A DNA stretch of 64,000 nt from Phocaeicola plebeius. Lineage in GTDB: Bacteria; Bacteroidota; Bacteroidia; Bacteroidales; Bacteroidaceae. The translations under genes and the position numbers were made by a program. The stretch lies in contig NZ_QSQT01000008.1 of assembly GCF_003437535.1 (NCBI RefSeq), positions 69,357 to 133,356 on the forward strand, given 5' to 3'. This document shows, in pieces, positions 9,180-19,506 of the stretch (the first letter of the stretch is position 1; each line of letters opens with the position of its first letter). The notes under the pieces were generated by a model. That model was not told the DNA's origin and did not search any database. It saw only the letters and a list, made by a program, of their open reading frames with translations.

Positions 9180-10412
9180 TTATAATTTGCCGCGTTCGTC
9201 CAGATAGGAATCCTTGAATCCTAAAAAATACAACACGCCATCCAGTCCGATGGTATTGATGGCCTGTTGCGCATTAGCCACGACCTTCGGTTTGGCATGG
9301 AAGGCGATTCCCAGTCCTGCCGTAGAAAGCATGGGCAGGTCGTTGGCTCCATCGCCCACGGCAATTGTCTGTGCGATGTCCACGTTTTCTACCTGTGCCA
9401 GCAGGCGGAGCAATTCCGCCTTTCGTTTTCCGTCTACGATGTCACCTAAATAGCGGCCGGTTAGCTTGCCATCCACGATTTCCAGCTGGTTGGCATAGAC
9501 ATAGTCAATGCCGAATTTCTCTTTCAGGTAGTTGCCGAAATACGTGAAACCTCCCGACAAAATGGCAATCTTGTATCCGTAGCGTTTGAGGACGAACATC
9601 AGACGTTCCACTCCTTCGGTAATTGGGAGGTGTTCGGCAATGTCGCGCATCACGCTTTCATCCAGTCCCTTGAGCAGGGCTACCCGTTCCTTGAAACTTT
9701 CGCAGAAGTCGATTTCGCCACGCATGGCTCTTTCCGTGATGGCTTTCACTTGGTCGCCCACACCGGCCCGTATGGCCAGTTCGTCGATGACCTCCGTTTC
9801 AATGAGGGTGGAATCCATATCAAAGCAGATGAGTCGGCGCATACGGCGGTACATATTGTCTTGCTGGAAAGAGAAGTCCATGCCCAGTGAAGCACTGAGC
9901 TGCATGAGCTGGCTTTGTAGCTCTTCACGGTCTTTGGGAGTACCTCTCACCGAAAATTCGATGCAGGCTCTCACGTTTGCCTTTTTCTCGTCCAGGGGAA
10001 TACGTCCGGTCAGACGACGGATACCGTCGATGTTCAGTTGTTGCTCTGCTAAAAGCTTGGTAGCACCGGCAATCTGTTGTGCCGTAAGTTTTCTGCCCAA
10101 TAGCGTCAGAATGTAGCGGTTCTTTCCTTGCAGGTTTACCCACGTTTCATACTCTTCGTCGCTGATAGGATAGAAGCGGATATTGATACCCAAGTCAGAA
10201 GCCTTGAAAAGCAATTCCTTCATGATATTTCCGGAATCCTGATCGGAACATTTGAAAAGAATACCCAGTGACAAGGTACTGTGAATGTCAGCTTGTCCGA
10301 TGTCCATAATGTCTACCTGATATTTAGACAAGATGGCAGTCACCGATGCGGTCAGTCCCGGTCGGTCCACTCCGCTGATGCGGATTAATATCAATTCGGT
10401 TTTGTTTTCCAT
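9180..10412 (-). CDS. serB: Phosphoserine phosphatase with N-terminal ACT domains
   Basis: Catalyses the last step of serine synthesis, phosphoserine to serine. The 410-aa protein has ACT-like regulatory regions in the first ~170 residues (beginning LILIRISGVDRPGLTAS) and a HAD catalytic domain with motif I CFDMDSTLIETEVIDELA, the SGGFTYF motif and GDGANDLPML. The ATG at 10412 gives MENKTEL. An in-frame ATG 29 codons upstream is rejected because the extension resembles no SerB N-terminus and a TACATTTG -7 element lies at 10438-10445, inside that extension. Confidence 0.93.
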   Translation of the reverse strand: MENKTELILIRISGVDRPGLTASVTAILSKYQVDIMDIGQADIHSTLSLGILFKCSDQDSGNIMKELLFKASDLGINIRFYPISDEEYETWVNLQGKNRYILTLLGRKLTAQQIAGATKLLAEQQLNIDGIRRLTGRIPLDEKKANVRACIEFSVRGTPKDREELQSQLMQLSASLGMDFSFQQDNMYRRMRRLICFDMDSTLIETEVIDELAIRAGVGDQVKAITERAMRGEIDFCESFKERVALLKGLDESVMRDIAEHLPITEGVERLMFVLKRYGYKIAILSGGFTYFGNYLKEKFGIDYVYANQLEIVDGKLTGRYLGDIVDGKRKAELLRLLAQVENVDIAQTIAVGDGANDLPMLSTAGLGIAFHAKPKVVANAQQAINTIGLDGVLYFLGFKDSYLDERGKL

Positions 10413-10437
10413 GGTTGTCTGCTTGCGTGTTTCTGGG

Positions 10438-10445
10438 CAAATGTA
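10438..10445 (-). promoter_or_regulatory. Putative serB promoter, -7 element
   Basis: TACATTTG on the minus strand matches the Bacteroides -7 consensus TAnnTTTG, 25 bases before the serB start codon. No clear -33 element was found. Confidence 0.4.
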
Positions 10446-10478
10446 CAAATTATCTTCTATCCACGGGCATAAAAAGCA

Positions 10479-10515
10479 CAAAAAAAGCCATTCCTGCATA
10501 CCTGCAAGAATGGCT
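10479..10515 (-). terminator. htpG terminator
   Basis: A 13-bp stem (10486-10498 with 10503-10515, one G-U pair) with a 4-base loop is followed on the minus strand by a run of seven U. It lies just beyond the htpG stop at 10538. Confidence 0.85.
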
Positions 10516-10537
10516 TTCCTTATTTTATGGGGGAAAA

Positions 10538-12595
10538 TCAGATCATTTCCACGCTTCGTTTTACAAAGTTGGTCAGGGCTTCACCCTTCAGCATGTTGTT
10601 TTGCAACAAGGCCAGGTCGATAAGCTGGTGAACCACTTTGTTGCCGACAGCATAACCGTTCAGGATGTTTTCCTTTTCGGTCTTTTGCGCTTCAATCTTC
10701 TTTTCTACCTCACTCAGTTCGTCTTTTTCGGCAGTCGGGATTTCTTCATCTTTCTTTCCTTCCTGTGCTTTCTGGAGTTCGTTACGACGGAGAGTCAGCA
10801 TGGCGATTTCAGATTCTACTGGTACGAGTTTTTCCGCACAAGCTGTTTCGGCATCGCTCAATACCTGCTTGATCAGGCGGTGGTCGCTATTCAATACCAG
10901 GTTGAACATATCGGGCATTTCACCATAGAAACTCATGCCCGGCTGGATGCTGGCCATGTCTTTCATACGGCGCATGTATTCAGCCTGTGTGATGACAATC
11001 GGCGCATTGTTTTCGCCCAGTGCGTGTGCTTCTACGTGGAATTCTGTTTTCTTTACCTTCGGCATCTGTCCCTTGAACAAAGAACTGAGCACTTCTTGTT
11101 TGTCGTGCGGAAGTTCTTCACCCTTCTGGCCTTCCTTCACAATCAGGCGGTCTACGATGTCGCTATCCACACGGGTGAAGTGACTCTTTTCGAACTTCTG
11201 TTCCAGCATGTTGATCATCGGTACGTCCAGCTGGCCGTCCATGAGCAATACGTTGTAGCCTTTGTTCTTGGCCGCATCGATGTAAGTGTACTGTTCGTCC
11301 AGGTTGTTGGCATAGAGGTAAATCAGGCTGCCGTTCTTGTCGGTCTGATTATCCTTGATCAGTGTCTGGTATTCTTCGAAGGTGTAATATTTGTTGTCTG
11401 TATCCTTGAACAAAGCAAACTTGGAAGCCTTTTCATAGAAATCTTCCTGAGTCAGCATACCGTAGTTGATGAAAATCTTCAGGTCGTCCCATTTCTCTTC
11501 AAATTCCTTACGGTCGTTCTTGAAGATAGATTGTAAGCGGTCGGATACCTTCTTCGTGATGTAAGTAGAAATCTTCTTCACGTTCGAATCGCTCTGCAAG
11601 TAAGAACGAGATACGTTCAACGGAATATCCGGAGAATCGATGACACCGTGAAGCAAGGTCAGGAAGTCGGGCACGATACCTTCTACTGAGTCGGTCACAT
11701 ATACCTGGTTGCAATACAACTGAATTTTGTTACGTTGCAAGTCGATGTTGCTCTTGATCTTCGGGAAGTAGAGCACACCGGTCAGGTTGAACGGATAGTC
11801 TACATTCAGGTGAATCCAGAACAACGGTTCGTCGGCCATCGGATACAGGTCGCGGTAGAATTTCTTGTAATCCTCTTCCTTCAAGTCCGACGGTTTCTTG
11901 GTCCAGATAGGACAAGTGTCGTTAATCAGGTTGTCTTCATCCGTTTCTACCTGCTTGCCGTCTTTCCATTCCTTCTTTTTGCCAAAGGCTACCGGTACGG
12001 CCAGGAAGTGACAATACTTGGTGAGCAAGCCCTGCAAGCGAGATTCTTCCAGGAATTCCTTGCAATCTTCATCCACGTGCAGGATGATGTCGGTTCCACG
12101 GTCGCTACGTTCTGTTTCTTCAAGGGTAAACTCAGGACTTCCGTCGCAACTCCATTTCACGGCTTTGGCACCTTCCTTATATGAATATGAAAGAGTTACG
12201 ATATCTACCGTCTTGGCTACCATGAAGGCTGAGTAGAATCCCAGACCGAAGTGACCGATGATGGCATTGGCATCGTCCTTGTATTTTTCCAGGAAGTCAT
12301 TTGCTCCTGAGAAGGCAATCTGGTTGATATACTTGTCGATTTCTTCGGCCGTCATACCCAGACCACGGTCGCTGATGGTGATGGTACCGTTTTCCTTGTC
12401 CACTTTTACACGTACCGTCAAATCGCCCAGTTCACCTTTAAAATCGCCCGTAGCAGCCAGTGTCTTCAATTTCTGAGTTGCATCCACCGCATTGGAAACC
12501 AGTTCACGGAGGAAAATTTCATGGTCGCTATACAAGAACTTCTTTATGATGGGGAATATGTTTTCTGTTGTAACCCCGATATTACCTTTTTGCAT
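10538..12595 (-). CDS. htpG: Hsp90-family molecular chaperone HtpG
   Basis: ATP-dependent cytosolic chaperone of 685 aa. The N-terminal GHKL ATPase domain shows FLRELVSNAVDA, DRGLGMT and GHFGLGFYSAFMVA. The middle domain has the conserved PLNVSRSYLQ. The C-terminal dimerisation region carries a charged KKDEEIPTAEKDELSEVE stretch, somewhat expanded and acidic/basic as in Bacteroidetes members. The start at 12595 gives MQKGNIGVTTENIF. An in-frame ATG 18 codons upstream would overlap the region next to the clpC terminator and is not supported. Its own terminator lies at 10479-10515. Confidence 0.95.
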   Translation of the reverse strand: MQKGNIGVTTENIFPIIKKFLYSDHEIFLRELVSNAVDATQKLKTLAATGDFKGELGDLTVRVKVDKENGTITISDRGLGMTAEEIDKYINQIAFSGANDFLEKYKDDANAIIGHFGLGFYSAFMVAKTVDIVTLSYSYKEGAKAVKWSCDGSPEFTLEETERSDRGTDIILHVDEDCKEFLEESRLQGLLTKYCHFLAVPVAFGKKKEWKDGKQVETDEDNLINDTCPIWTKKPSDLKEEDYKKFYRDLYPMADEPLFWIHLNVDYPFNLTGVLYFPKIKSNIDLQRNKIQLYCNQVYVTDSVEGIVPDFLTLLHGVIDSPDIPLNVSRSYLQSDSNVKKISTYITKKVSDRLQSIFKNDRKEFEEKWDDLKIFINYGMLTQEDFYEKASKFALFKDTDNKYYTFEEYQTLIKDNQTDKNGSLIYLYANNLDEQYTYIDAAKNKGYNVLLMDGQLDVPMINMLEQKFEKSHFTRVDSDIVDRLIVKEGQKGEELPHDKQEVLSSLFKGQMPKVKKTEFHVEAHALGENNAPIVITQAEYMRRMKDMASIQPGMSFYGEMPDMFNLVLNSDHRLIKQVLSDAETACAEKLVPVESEIAMLTLRRNELQKAQEGKKDEEIPTAEKDELSEVEKKIEAQKTEKENILNGYAVGNKVVHQLIDLALLQNNMLKGEALTNFVKRSVEMI

Positions 12596-12649
12596 ATCTC
12601 TTTGTTTTTTATGATTGTTCGAATAAATTTTTTTCCAGTCCTTACACAA

Positions 12650-12684
12650 AAAAAATGCCAGATACGTTTGTACCTGACATTTTG
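12650..12684 (-). terminator. clpC terminator
   Basis: An inverted repeat of about 13 bp with two wobble pairs is followed on the minus strand by eight U. It lies 30 bases beyond the clpC stop, between clpC and htpG, which makes the two genes separate units. Confidence 0.8.
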
Positions 12685-12714
12685 TCTGTATACCGAAATT
12701 CTGTCAGAATTCCG

Positions 12715-15261
12715 TTATGCTTTTTCTACTTTCATTTCTACTCCGTCACCTTGGGCGTTCATGTACACATGCAAGGTATCGCCCGCCTGCGGTTCTTCGT
12801 TGATAATCAGCTCTGCCAGTCCGTCTTCCAGGTGGTTCTGGATGGAGCGTTTCAACGGGCGGGCACCGAACTGTACGTCGTAGCCTTTTTCTGCCACGAA
12901 ACGCTTGGCCTCCTGGTCGAGCAGGAGATGGTAGCCACAACCTTCGATACGCTTGTAGAGTCCTGCCAGCTCGATGTCGATGATTTTCTCCAGTGAAGCA
13001 ATATCCAGCTGGTCGAAGGTCACGATTTCATCCAGGCGGTTGATGAATTCGGGAGCGAACGATTTGTTCAAGGCCTTGCGAATCACGCTATTGGCATGTT
13101 CTTTCTCGTTCTCGCCGGTCTGTGCCGTGAAACCGATGCCTTTGCCGAACTCCTTCAACTGGCGTGTACCGATGTTGGACGTCATGATGATAATGGTATT
13201 CTTGAAATCTACGGTCCGTCCTAAGCTATCCGTCAACCGGCCTTCGTCCATCACTTGCAACAACATGTTGAACACGTCGGAGTGGGCCTTCTCGATTTCA
13301 TCCAGCAATACGATGGAGTAGGGATGACGGCGTACCTTTTCCGTCAGTTGTCCCCCTTCTTCGTAGCCCACGTATCCCGGAGGAGCTCCGATCAGACGTG
13401 ACACGGTGAATTTCTCCATGTATTCGCTCATATCGATACGGATAATGGCGTCGGTAGTACCGAACATGTTCTTGGCAAGCTCTTTCGCCAGATGCGTCTT
13501 TCCTACACCCGTCGGTCCTAAGAAAAGGAACGTACCGATAGGCTTGTTCGGGTCCTTCAGTCCCACACGGCTCCGCTGGATACTTCTTACCAGTGTCTCT
13601 ACCGCCTTGTCCTGTCCGATAACCTTCGAAAGCAATGCCTGCTTCATCCCCTTCAACCGTACACCTTCCGCTTGCGCCATACGTTGCACGGGTACACCCG
13701 AAATCATGGACACCACTTCCTCTATCTGTGGTGCGTCCACCGTTTCCCGGTTGTCCTTCAACTTTTCTTTCCATTCATTTTTCAGGCGTTCCAATTGCTC
13801 CGTGTACTGGTTTTCACGGTCACGGAAGCTGGCGGCCAGCTCGAAGTTCTGCAAGCGAATGGCCTCATTCTTATGTTGCTGCGCTTCCTCAATCAATCGT
13901 TCCTGCTCCTCAATTTCCTGAGGTACGGAGATGTGAGTGAGGTGGATGCGAGAACCCGCTTCGTCCATAGCGTCGATGGCCTTGTCGGGGAAATAGCGGT
14001 CGGTCACATAGCGGTCGGTCAGGCGTACGCAAGCCTCCAGCGCCTCGTCCGTATATGTCACGTTATGGTGTTCCTCGTATTTATCCTTGATGTTCCGGAG
14101 AATCTGCAAGGTCTCTTCCGGTGAGGTCGGTCCTACCAGCACTTTCTGGAAGCGGCGTTCCAATGCCCCGTCTTTTTCGATGTTCTTGCGATACTCGTCG
14201 AGGGTGGTGGCCCCGATGCATTGGATTTCTCCACGTGCCAGTGCCGGTTTCAGCATGTTGGCCGCGTCCATGGAACCAGCCGCCGAGCCGGCTCCCACGA
14301 TGGTATGTATCTCATCGATGAACAGAATGACGTCAGGATGTTTCTTCACTTCTGTCAGAATGGCACGAATGCGTTCTTCAAATTGTCCGCGATACTTGGT
14401 TCCGGCCACTACCGCCGTCATGTCGAGCGAAACGATGCGCTTGCCGAACAGGGCACGCGAAACCCGCTTCTCCACGATACGGAGCGCCAGTCCTTCGGCA
14501 ATGGCCGATTTTCCCACACCCGGCTCACCAATCAGAATCGGGTTGTTCTTTTTGCGCCGGCTCAGAATCTGTGCGATACGTTCAATTTCCTTCTCACGGC
14601 CTACCACGGGGTCAAGTTTCCCACCTTCGGCTGCCTTGGTCAGGTCGATACCGTAATTGTCGAGGTAGGGCGTGCCACCGTCCGCTTGTTTCTGTTCGGT
14701 CTGCGTGGCCTGGCGGTTGGCGGAAGAACCGAAGCCATCGTTGTTCTTGTCCGCGTTTCCGCGACGTCCGATGCCTTCCTCTTCTTCGTCATCATTGAAA
14801 TCCAGTCCGTCAAAAGGGGTTTCCTCCTGCTTTAGACGGTCTATTATCTTTTCGTAAGTTACGTCGTTCTTTTCCAATATCTTATATGCGTTATTCTGGT
14901 TGTCTCTCATAATGGCCAATAAAATATGCGGGGTGTCCACTTTCTCGTCATTCATCAATCGTGCCTCTAGTTTGCTTAATGTCAAAATTTTTGATGCTTC
15001 CTCGCTGAATGAGATGTCCTGTGAGTAGTTCTCTAGAATGGACTTCTCCCGTAATTGTGTTTCTAGTTCGTTCTTGATACCTTTCAGGTCGAGGTAGAAC
15101 GATTTCAATATTTCGGCGGCTTTACACTCTCCATCGCGCAAGATGCCCAATAGCAGATGTTCCGGTTCGATATGGTCGTTCTGAAGGCGGTTGGCCTCCT
15201 CTTTCCCGTAAACGACGATGTCGGACACTTGTTGTGTAAATTCGTTGCTCATCAAATTCAT
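12715..15261 (-). CDS. clpC: ATP-dependent Clp protease ATP-binding subunit ClpC
   Basis: Hsp100 unfoldase that feeds substrates to ClpP. In order across 848 aa: a double Clp-N repeat (about 1-150), an acidic linker (DDEEEEG, about 165), AAA1 with Walker A GEPGVGKS and Walker B LFIDEIHT, a UVR-type coiled segment with [17 protein letters not shown] (about 455-475), and AAA2 with GPTGVGKT and [10 protein letters not shown]. The UVR motif marks it as ClpC rather than ClpB. The ATG at 15261 has GGAG about 10 bases upstream. A second ATG three codons later (15252) is possible. No McsA/McsB partner or CtsR gene is in the window. Confidence 0.93.
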   Translation of the reverse strand: MNLMSNEFTQQVSDIVVYGKEEANRLQNDHIEPEHLLLGILRDGECKAAEILKSFYLDLKGIKNELETQLREKSILENYSQDISFSEEASKILTLSKLEARLMNDEKVDTPHILLAIMRDNQNNAYKILEKNDVTYEKIIDRLKQEETPFDGLDFNDDEEEEGIGRRGNADKNNDGFGSSANRQATQTEQKQADGGTPYLDNYGIDLTKAAEGGKLDPVVGREKEIERIAQILSRRKKNNPILIGEPGVGKSAIAEGLALRIVEKRVSRALFGKRIVSLDMTAVVAGTKYRGQFEERIRAILTEVKKHPDVILFIDEIHTIVGAGSAAGSMDAANMLKPALARGEIQCIGATTLDEYRKNIEKDGALERRFQKVLVGPTSPEETLQILRNIKDKYEEHHNVTYTDEALEACVRLTDRYVTDRYFPDKAIDAMDEAGSRIHLTHISVPQEIEEQERLIEEAQQHKNEAIRLQNFELAASFRDRENQYTEQLERLKNEWKEKLKDNRETVDAPQIEEVVSMISGVPVQRMAQAEGVRLKGMKQALLSKVIGQDKAVETLVRSIQRSRVGLKDPNKPIGTFLFLGPTGVGKTHLAKELAKNMFGTTDAIIRIDMSEYMEKFTVSRLIGAPPGYVGYEEGGQLTEKVRRHPYSIVLLDEIEKAHSDVFNMLLQVMDEGRLTDSLGRTVDFKNTIIIMTSNIGTRQLKEFGKGIGFTAQTGENEKEHANSVIRKALNKSFAPEFINRLDEIVTFDQLDIASLEKIIDIELAGLYKRIEGCGYHLLLDQEAKRFVAEKGYDVQFGARPLKRSIQNHLEDGLAELIINEEPQAGDTLHVYMNAQGDGVEMKVEKA

Positions 15262-15296
15262 ATCTTCTCCAATTGTTTATATTCAAAATAGGCTTG

Positions 15297-15304
15297 CAAA
15301 TATA
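15297..15304 (-). promoter_or_regulatory. Putative clpC promoter, -7 element
   Basis: TATATTTG on the minus strand fits TAnnTTTG and lies 35 bases before the clpC start. A weak -33 candidate (CTTG, near 15327) lies at about the right spacing. Confidence 0.5.
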
Positions 15305-15418
15305 CATTATTATAAAGACTCTTCATCAAGTCTTTCTTTCTATTTAACAAAATGCGTGCCACATTTCCTACAAGTGTCTCCAAATGCAGGCTTATACGTA
15401 TTTTTTGGTGGAAAAGTT

Positions 15419-15448
15419 TTTGTATATCCGCTAAAAGTCGTACTTTAG
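15419..15448 (+). promoter_or_regulatory. Putative gyrA promoter
   Basis: TTTG at 15419-15422 followed after 18 bases by TACTTTAG, one mismatch from the Bacteroides -7 consensus. It lies about 50 bases before the gyrA start. Confidence 0.4.
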
Positions 15449-15497
15449 CATGGTTTTTTACAAGCCTTGAAAGGAAGTATAATTAATAATGTATTAA

Positions 15498-18044
15498 ATG
15501 CAAGAACAAGACAGAATTATAAAAATCAACATCGAAGAGGAAATGAAGTCGTCGTACATTGATTACTCCATGTCAGTAATCGTGGCACGCGCCCTCCCTG
15601 ATGTAAGAGACGGATTCAAGCCGGTTCACCGCCGTATTCTTTACGGAATGATGGAACTGGGAAATACATCCGACAAACCGTATAAAAAAGCAGCCAGAAT
15701 CGTAGGTGAAGTATTGGGTAAGTATCACCCTCACGGCGACTCGTCTGTATATGGCGCCCTGGTGCGTATGGCACAGGACTGGGCGATGCGTTATCCGCTG
15801 GTCGACGGTCAGGGTAACTTCGGTTCTATCGACGGAGATAGTGCCGCCGCTATGCGATATACGGAGGCTCGTCTGAAGAAGATTGGTGAGGAGATGATGC
15901 AGGACCTTTACAAGGAAACTGTAGACTTTACCAACAACTTCGACGATACGTTGCAGGAACCTACCGTCATGCCGACCCGTATCCCGAACCTGCTGGTGAA
16001 CGGTGCTTCAGGTATCGCCGTAGGTATGGCTACCAATATGCCGACACACAACCTGCGTGAAGTCATTGACGCTTGCGTGGCATACATCGATAACAATGAA
16101 ATCGACGTAGACGGCCTGATGCAGTACATCAAGGCACCTGATTTCCCGACCGGAGGATATATTTATGGTATCAGCGGTGTGCGCGATGCCTACGAAACCG
16201 GACGCGGACGTGTGGTAATGCGTGCCAAGGCCGAAATCGAATCGCATCCTACACACGATAAGATTGTAGTGACCGAGATTCCGTATGGTGTGAACAAGGC
16301 TGAGCTGATCAAGAGCATCGCTGATTTGTCGAACGACAAGAAAATCGAAGGCATTTCGAATGTGAACGACGAAACCGACCGCGAAGGTATGCGTATCGTC
16401 ATCGACATCAAGCGTGATGCCAACGCCAGCGTGGTGCTCAACAAGCTTTACAAGATGACCATGCTTCAGACTTCTTTCGGTGTGAACAACGTGGCCCTGG
16501 TTCATGGCCGTCCACGCCTGCTCAACCTGAAGGAACTGATCAAATATTTCGTGGAACACCGTCACGAAGTGGTAATCCGCCGTACACGTTACGACTTGCG
16601 CAAGGCCAAGGAACGTGCGCACATCCTGGAAGGATTGATTATCGCTTCGGACAACATTGACGAGGTAATCCGTATTATCCGTGCCGCCAAGACTCCGAAC
16701 GAAGCTATCACGAACCTGATGGCCCGCTTCAACCTGAGCGAAATCCAGGCTCGTGCTATCGTAGAAATGCGCTTGCGCCAGCTCACCGGACTGATGCAGG
16801 ACCAGCTCCATGCCGAATACGAAGACCTGATGAAGCAAATCGCTTACTTCGAAGAAATTCTGAGCAACGAGGAACTTTGCAAGAAGGTTATCAAGGACGA
16901 GCTGCTTGAAGTGAAAGAAAAATACGGCGACAACCGTCGTTCGGAAATCGTATATGCTTCGGAAGAGTTCAATCCGGAAGATTTCTATGCCGATGACGAA
17001 ATGGTCATCACCATCTCGCACATGGGATACATCAAGCGTACACCGCTTTCTGAGTTCCGTGCGCAGAACCGTGGCGGCGTAGGCTCGAAGGGAAGTGAAA
17101 CCCGTAACGAAGACTTTATCGAACATATCTATCCGGCTACTATGCACAACACGCTTCTGTTCTTCACGCAGAAGGGTAAGTGCTACTGGCTCAAGGTATA
17201 TGAAATTCCGGAAGGCAACAAGACTTCGAAGGGACGTGCCATCCAGAACCTGCTGAACATTGAGGCAGACGATGTGGTAACGGCTTACCTGCGTGTGAAG
17301 AACCTGAACGACACGGAATTCATCAATAGTCACTATGTACTCTTCTGTACGAAGAACGGTGTCATCAAGAAGACGTTGCTCGAACAATATTCCCGCCCGC
17401 GTCAGAATGGTGTGAACGCCATCACCATCCGCGAAGACGACCGTGTGATTGAAGTACGTATGACTAACGGAAACAATGAAATCGTGATTGCCAACCGTAA
17501 CGGTCGTGCCATCCGTTTCCATGAAAGCGCGGTACGCGAAATGGGACGTACAGCTACCGGTGTACGCGGTATCACACTCGATGAAGACGGTCAGGATGAG
17601 GTAATCGGAATGATCTGTATCAAAGATCCTGAAACAGAAACCATCATGGTGGTATCTGAAAACGGTTACGGTAAGCGTTCGGACATTGAAGACTACCGCA
17701 AGACCAACCGTGGCGGAAAGGGTGTGAAGACACTGAACATTACGGATAAGACCGGAAGTCTGGTAGCCATCAAGTCGGTAACCGATGAAAACGACCTGAT
17801 GATTATCAACAAGTCGGGCATCACCATCCGTCTGAAGGTGGCCGATGTGCGCATCATGGGACGTGCCACACAGGGTGTGCGCCTGATTGACCTTGAAAAG
17901 CGCAACGACCAGATTGGTTCCGTATGTAAGGTAGCTTCTGAAAATGAAGAAGAGGAAGTGCAGGACGAAGCAACTCCGGCAACGGACATCCAGCCCGCCG
18001 ACGGAGAAACCATTCAGCCTGTTACGGACGAACCGAATGAATAA
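15498..18044 (+). CDS. gyrA: DNA gyrase subunit A
   Basis: Breakage-reunion subunit of gyrase, 848 aa. Catalytic Tyr121 lies in [10 protein letters not shown]. The winged-helix and tower regions and the coiled arm ([16 protein letters not shown]) are followed by six beta-pinwheel repeats, including the GyrA box [10 protein letters not shown] (about residues 527-536). The tail is acidic. In the quinolone-resistance region the Ser equivalent to E. coli Ser83 is present (Ser82). The position equivalent to Asp87 is Gly86, which as I recall is the natural state in Bacteroides. Transcribed divergently from clpC. Confidence 0.97.
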   Translation: MQEQDRIIKINIEEEMKSSYIDYSMSVIVARALPDVRDGFKPVHRRILYGMMELGNTSDKPYKKAARIVGEVLGKYHPHGDSSVYGALVRMAQDWAMRYPLVDGQGNFGSIDGDSAAAMRYTEARLKKIGEEMMQDLYKETVDFTNNFDDTLQEPTVMPTRIPNLLVNGASGIAVGMATNMPTHNLREVIDACVAYIDNNEIDVDGLMQYIKAPDFPTGGYIYGISGVRDAYETGRGRVVMRAKAEIESHPTHDKIVVTEIPYGVNKAELIKSIADLSNDKKIEGISNVNDETDREGMRIVIDIKRDANASVVLNKLYKMTMLQTSFGVNNVALVHGRPRLLNLKELIKYFVEHRHEVVIRRTRYDLRKAKERAHILEGLIIASDNIDEVIRIIRAAKTPNEAITNLMARFNLSEIQARAIVEMRLRQLTGLMQDQLHAEYEDLMKQIAYFEEILSNEELCKKVIKDELLEVKEKYGDNRRSEIVYASEEFNPEDFYADDEMVITISHMGYIKRTPLSEFRAQNRGGVGSKGSETRNEDFIEHIYPATMHNTLLFFTQKGKCYWLKVYEIPEGNKTSKGRAIQNLLNIEADDVVTAYLRVKNLNDTEFINSHYVLFCTKNGVIKKTLLEQYSRPRQNGVNAITIREDDRVIEVRMTNGNNEIVIANRNGRAIRFHESAVREMGRTATGVRGITLDEDGQDEVIGMICIKDPETETIMVVSENGYGKRSDIEDYRKTNRGGKGVKTLNITDKTGSLVAIKSVTDENDLMIINKSGITIRLKVADVRIMGRATQGVRLIDLEKRNDQIGSVCKVASENEEEEVQDEATPATDIQPADGETIQPVTDEPNE

Positions 18045-18092
18045 TCCGGACAAAAACTAACTTGAATATTTGTATTACTAAATTTAAACCTT

Positions 18093-19310
18093 ATGAAAAA
18101 AGTATTATTCTCAGCCGCTTTGTTCTTTACCGCATGTGCTGTTTCTGCTCAGGAAAGCGTGGTAAAGGAAGCTAAATCTGCCAAGAGCGATCCCGTGAAG
18201 GCAGCACAAATCATCGAACCTGCTTTGACAGATCCTTCTACCGCCAATGATCCTGAAACATGGAAACTGGCTGGTGATTTCCAGAAGTCTATCTATGACG
18301 ACGAAAACATGAAATTGTATTTGCCGGGTGGTCAGGCTGATACCGCTAAATTGTATAACAGCTTGGCTAAAATGTTCGAATACTACACAAAGTGTGACGA
18401 AGTAGAACAGGCTAAGGTACAGAGCGGCGAATTGAAGAAACCGAAATTGAGAAAGAAACTGGCTAAGACATTGGCTACCGTACGTCCTCAGTTGACTAAC
18501 GCCGGTTCTGACGCTTACAATGCAGGTAACTATGCCAACGCTTTGAAGTTCTTCGGTTTGTATGTAGACGCTCCGCAGAACCCGTTGTTCGCCGATGAAG
18601 ATGCCGTAAAGAACGACACATTGACTCCGTTGATTGCCAACTATGCCGCTCTTGCCGCTAATTCATTGAAAGACAATGCAGCCGTAATCAAATACGCTAC
18701 TATCGGTAAGGAACACAAAGAAGAAGGTTACCGTTCATTGATGTGCCTGGCAGAAGCTTACGGAAAAGGTGAAACTCCTGACTCAGCAAAATGGTTGACT
18801 ACTATCCAGGAAGGTGTAGAAAAATTCCCGTCACAGGAATACTTCATCGGTAACCTGATGGACTACTACATCCAGAAAGGTAAGATTGACGAAGGTCTGG
18901 CTCAGATGGATGCCGTACTGGCTAAGAACTCTACTCCGTACTTCATGTACGTGAAGGGTGTGCTTCAGTATGAAAAGAAAGACTACGAAGGTGCCATCGC
19001 TACATTCAACCAGATTATTGCAGAAGGTAAGGATTTCGTAGCTGAAGCTTATTCTAAGATTGGTGACTGCTCATTCTTCCCGGCTCAGGAAATCGTAGAA
19101 GAAAACTCTAAGCTTTCTATGGACGATCCGAAGTATGCTACCAACGAAGCTAAGATTAAGGAACTGTACGAAAAAGCACTTCCTTTCTACGAAAAAGCAA
19201 AAGAAGCTAAACCAGACAACCGTCAGTTGTGGGGCCAGTACTTGTTGAACATCTACTGGAAGCTTGATAAGGAAAAATACAACGCTCTTGAAAAAGAACT
19301 GGGTTACTAA
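18093..19310 (+). CDS. Secreted tetratricopeptide-repeat protein
   Basis: Exported protein of 405 aa with a signal peptide (residues 1-19, ending AVSAQ) and TPR-like helical pairs through most of its length, for example AYNAGNYANALKFFGLYVDAP and LQYEKKDYEGAIATFNQIIAEGKDF. TPR scaffolds hold proteins together, and the partner here is unknown. It lies 48 bases after gyrA and may be read through from it. Codon use is strongly biased toward a few preferred codons, as in highly expressed genes. Similar proteins are widespread in Bacteroidales. I have no specific function to offer. Confidence 0.75.
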   Translation: MKKVLFSAALFFTACAVSAQESVVKEAKSAKSDPVKAAQIIEPALTDPSTANDPETWKLAGDFQKSIYDDENMKLYLPGGQADTAKLYNSLAKMFEYYTKCDEVEQAKVQSGELKKPKLRKKLAKTLATVRPQLTNAGSDAYNAGNYANALKFFGLYVDAPQNPLFADEDAVKNDTLTPLIANYAALAANSLKDNAAVIKYATIGKEHKEEGYRSLMCLAEAYGKGETPDSAKWLTTIQEGVEKFPSQEYFIGNLMDYYIQKGKIDEGLAQMDAVLAKNSTPYFMYVKGVLQYEKKDYEGAIATFNQIIAEGKDFVAEAYSKIGDCSFFPAQEIVEENSKLSMDDPKYATNEAKIKELYEKALPFYEKAKEAKPDNRQLWGQYLLNIYWKLDKEKYNALEKELGY

Positions 19311-19319
19311 TATATAATA

Positions 19320-19430
19320 AGGTATACGGACCGCCCGCCTGAGGCGAGTGGTTTGCAGACCTTGGGGAACCCTGAAGAAAGAAACTCCTTTGCGTGGCTA
19401 GAACGATGCCCTCAAAGGAGTTTTTGTTTT
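19320..19430 (+). other. Structured 3' region after the TPR gene: two hairpins and a terminator
   Basis: Three consecutive folds follow the TPR stop codon: ACCGC-C-CGCC-TGA-GGCG-A-GTGGT (about 10 pairs, one mismatch), then a small GGGGAACCC hairpin, then an 11-bp stem (19382-19392 with 19413-19423) ending in a T tract. The last is a clear intrinsic terminator. The first two are more structure than a terminator needs and could be a 3'-derived small RNA or a binding site. Confidence 0.5.
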
Positions 19431-19466
19431 GCTCCGCCGTGATGATAAACGCGACGTTTTTATTTG

Positions 19467-19474
19467 TATCTTTG
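19467..19474 (+). promoter_or_regulatory. Putative promoter of the AraC-family gene, -7 element
   Basis: TATCTTTG matches the TAnnTTTG consensus, 32 bases before the chosen start codon. No convincing -33 element. Confidence 0.5.
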
Positions 19475-19506
19475 TGCATACCCCATTCACAAAAAAGAGA
19501 AGAGAG

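Noticed and set aside
10413..10499. Longer N-terminus for SerB (and likewise for HtpG to 12649, FtsY to 48553, Cof phosphatase to 43908, right-edge AraC to 31455)
   Set aside because: The extensions show no family likeness. For serB, ftsY and the AraC gene a -7 promoter element lies within or at the edge of the extension.
15738..15760. Quinolone-resistance mutation in gyrA
   Set aside because: Ser82 is wild type, and Gly86 is to my knowledge the normal residue of the genus.
16008..18053. 681-codon open frame antisense to gyrA
   Set aside because: A shadow of the strongly biased codon use of gyrA. It shows no domain and has no promoter or ribosome site.
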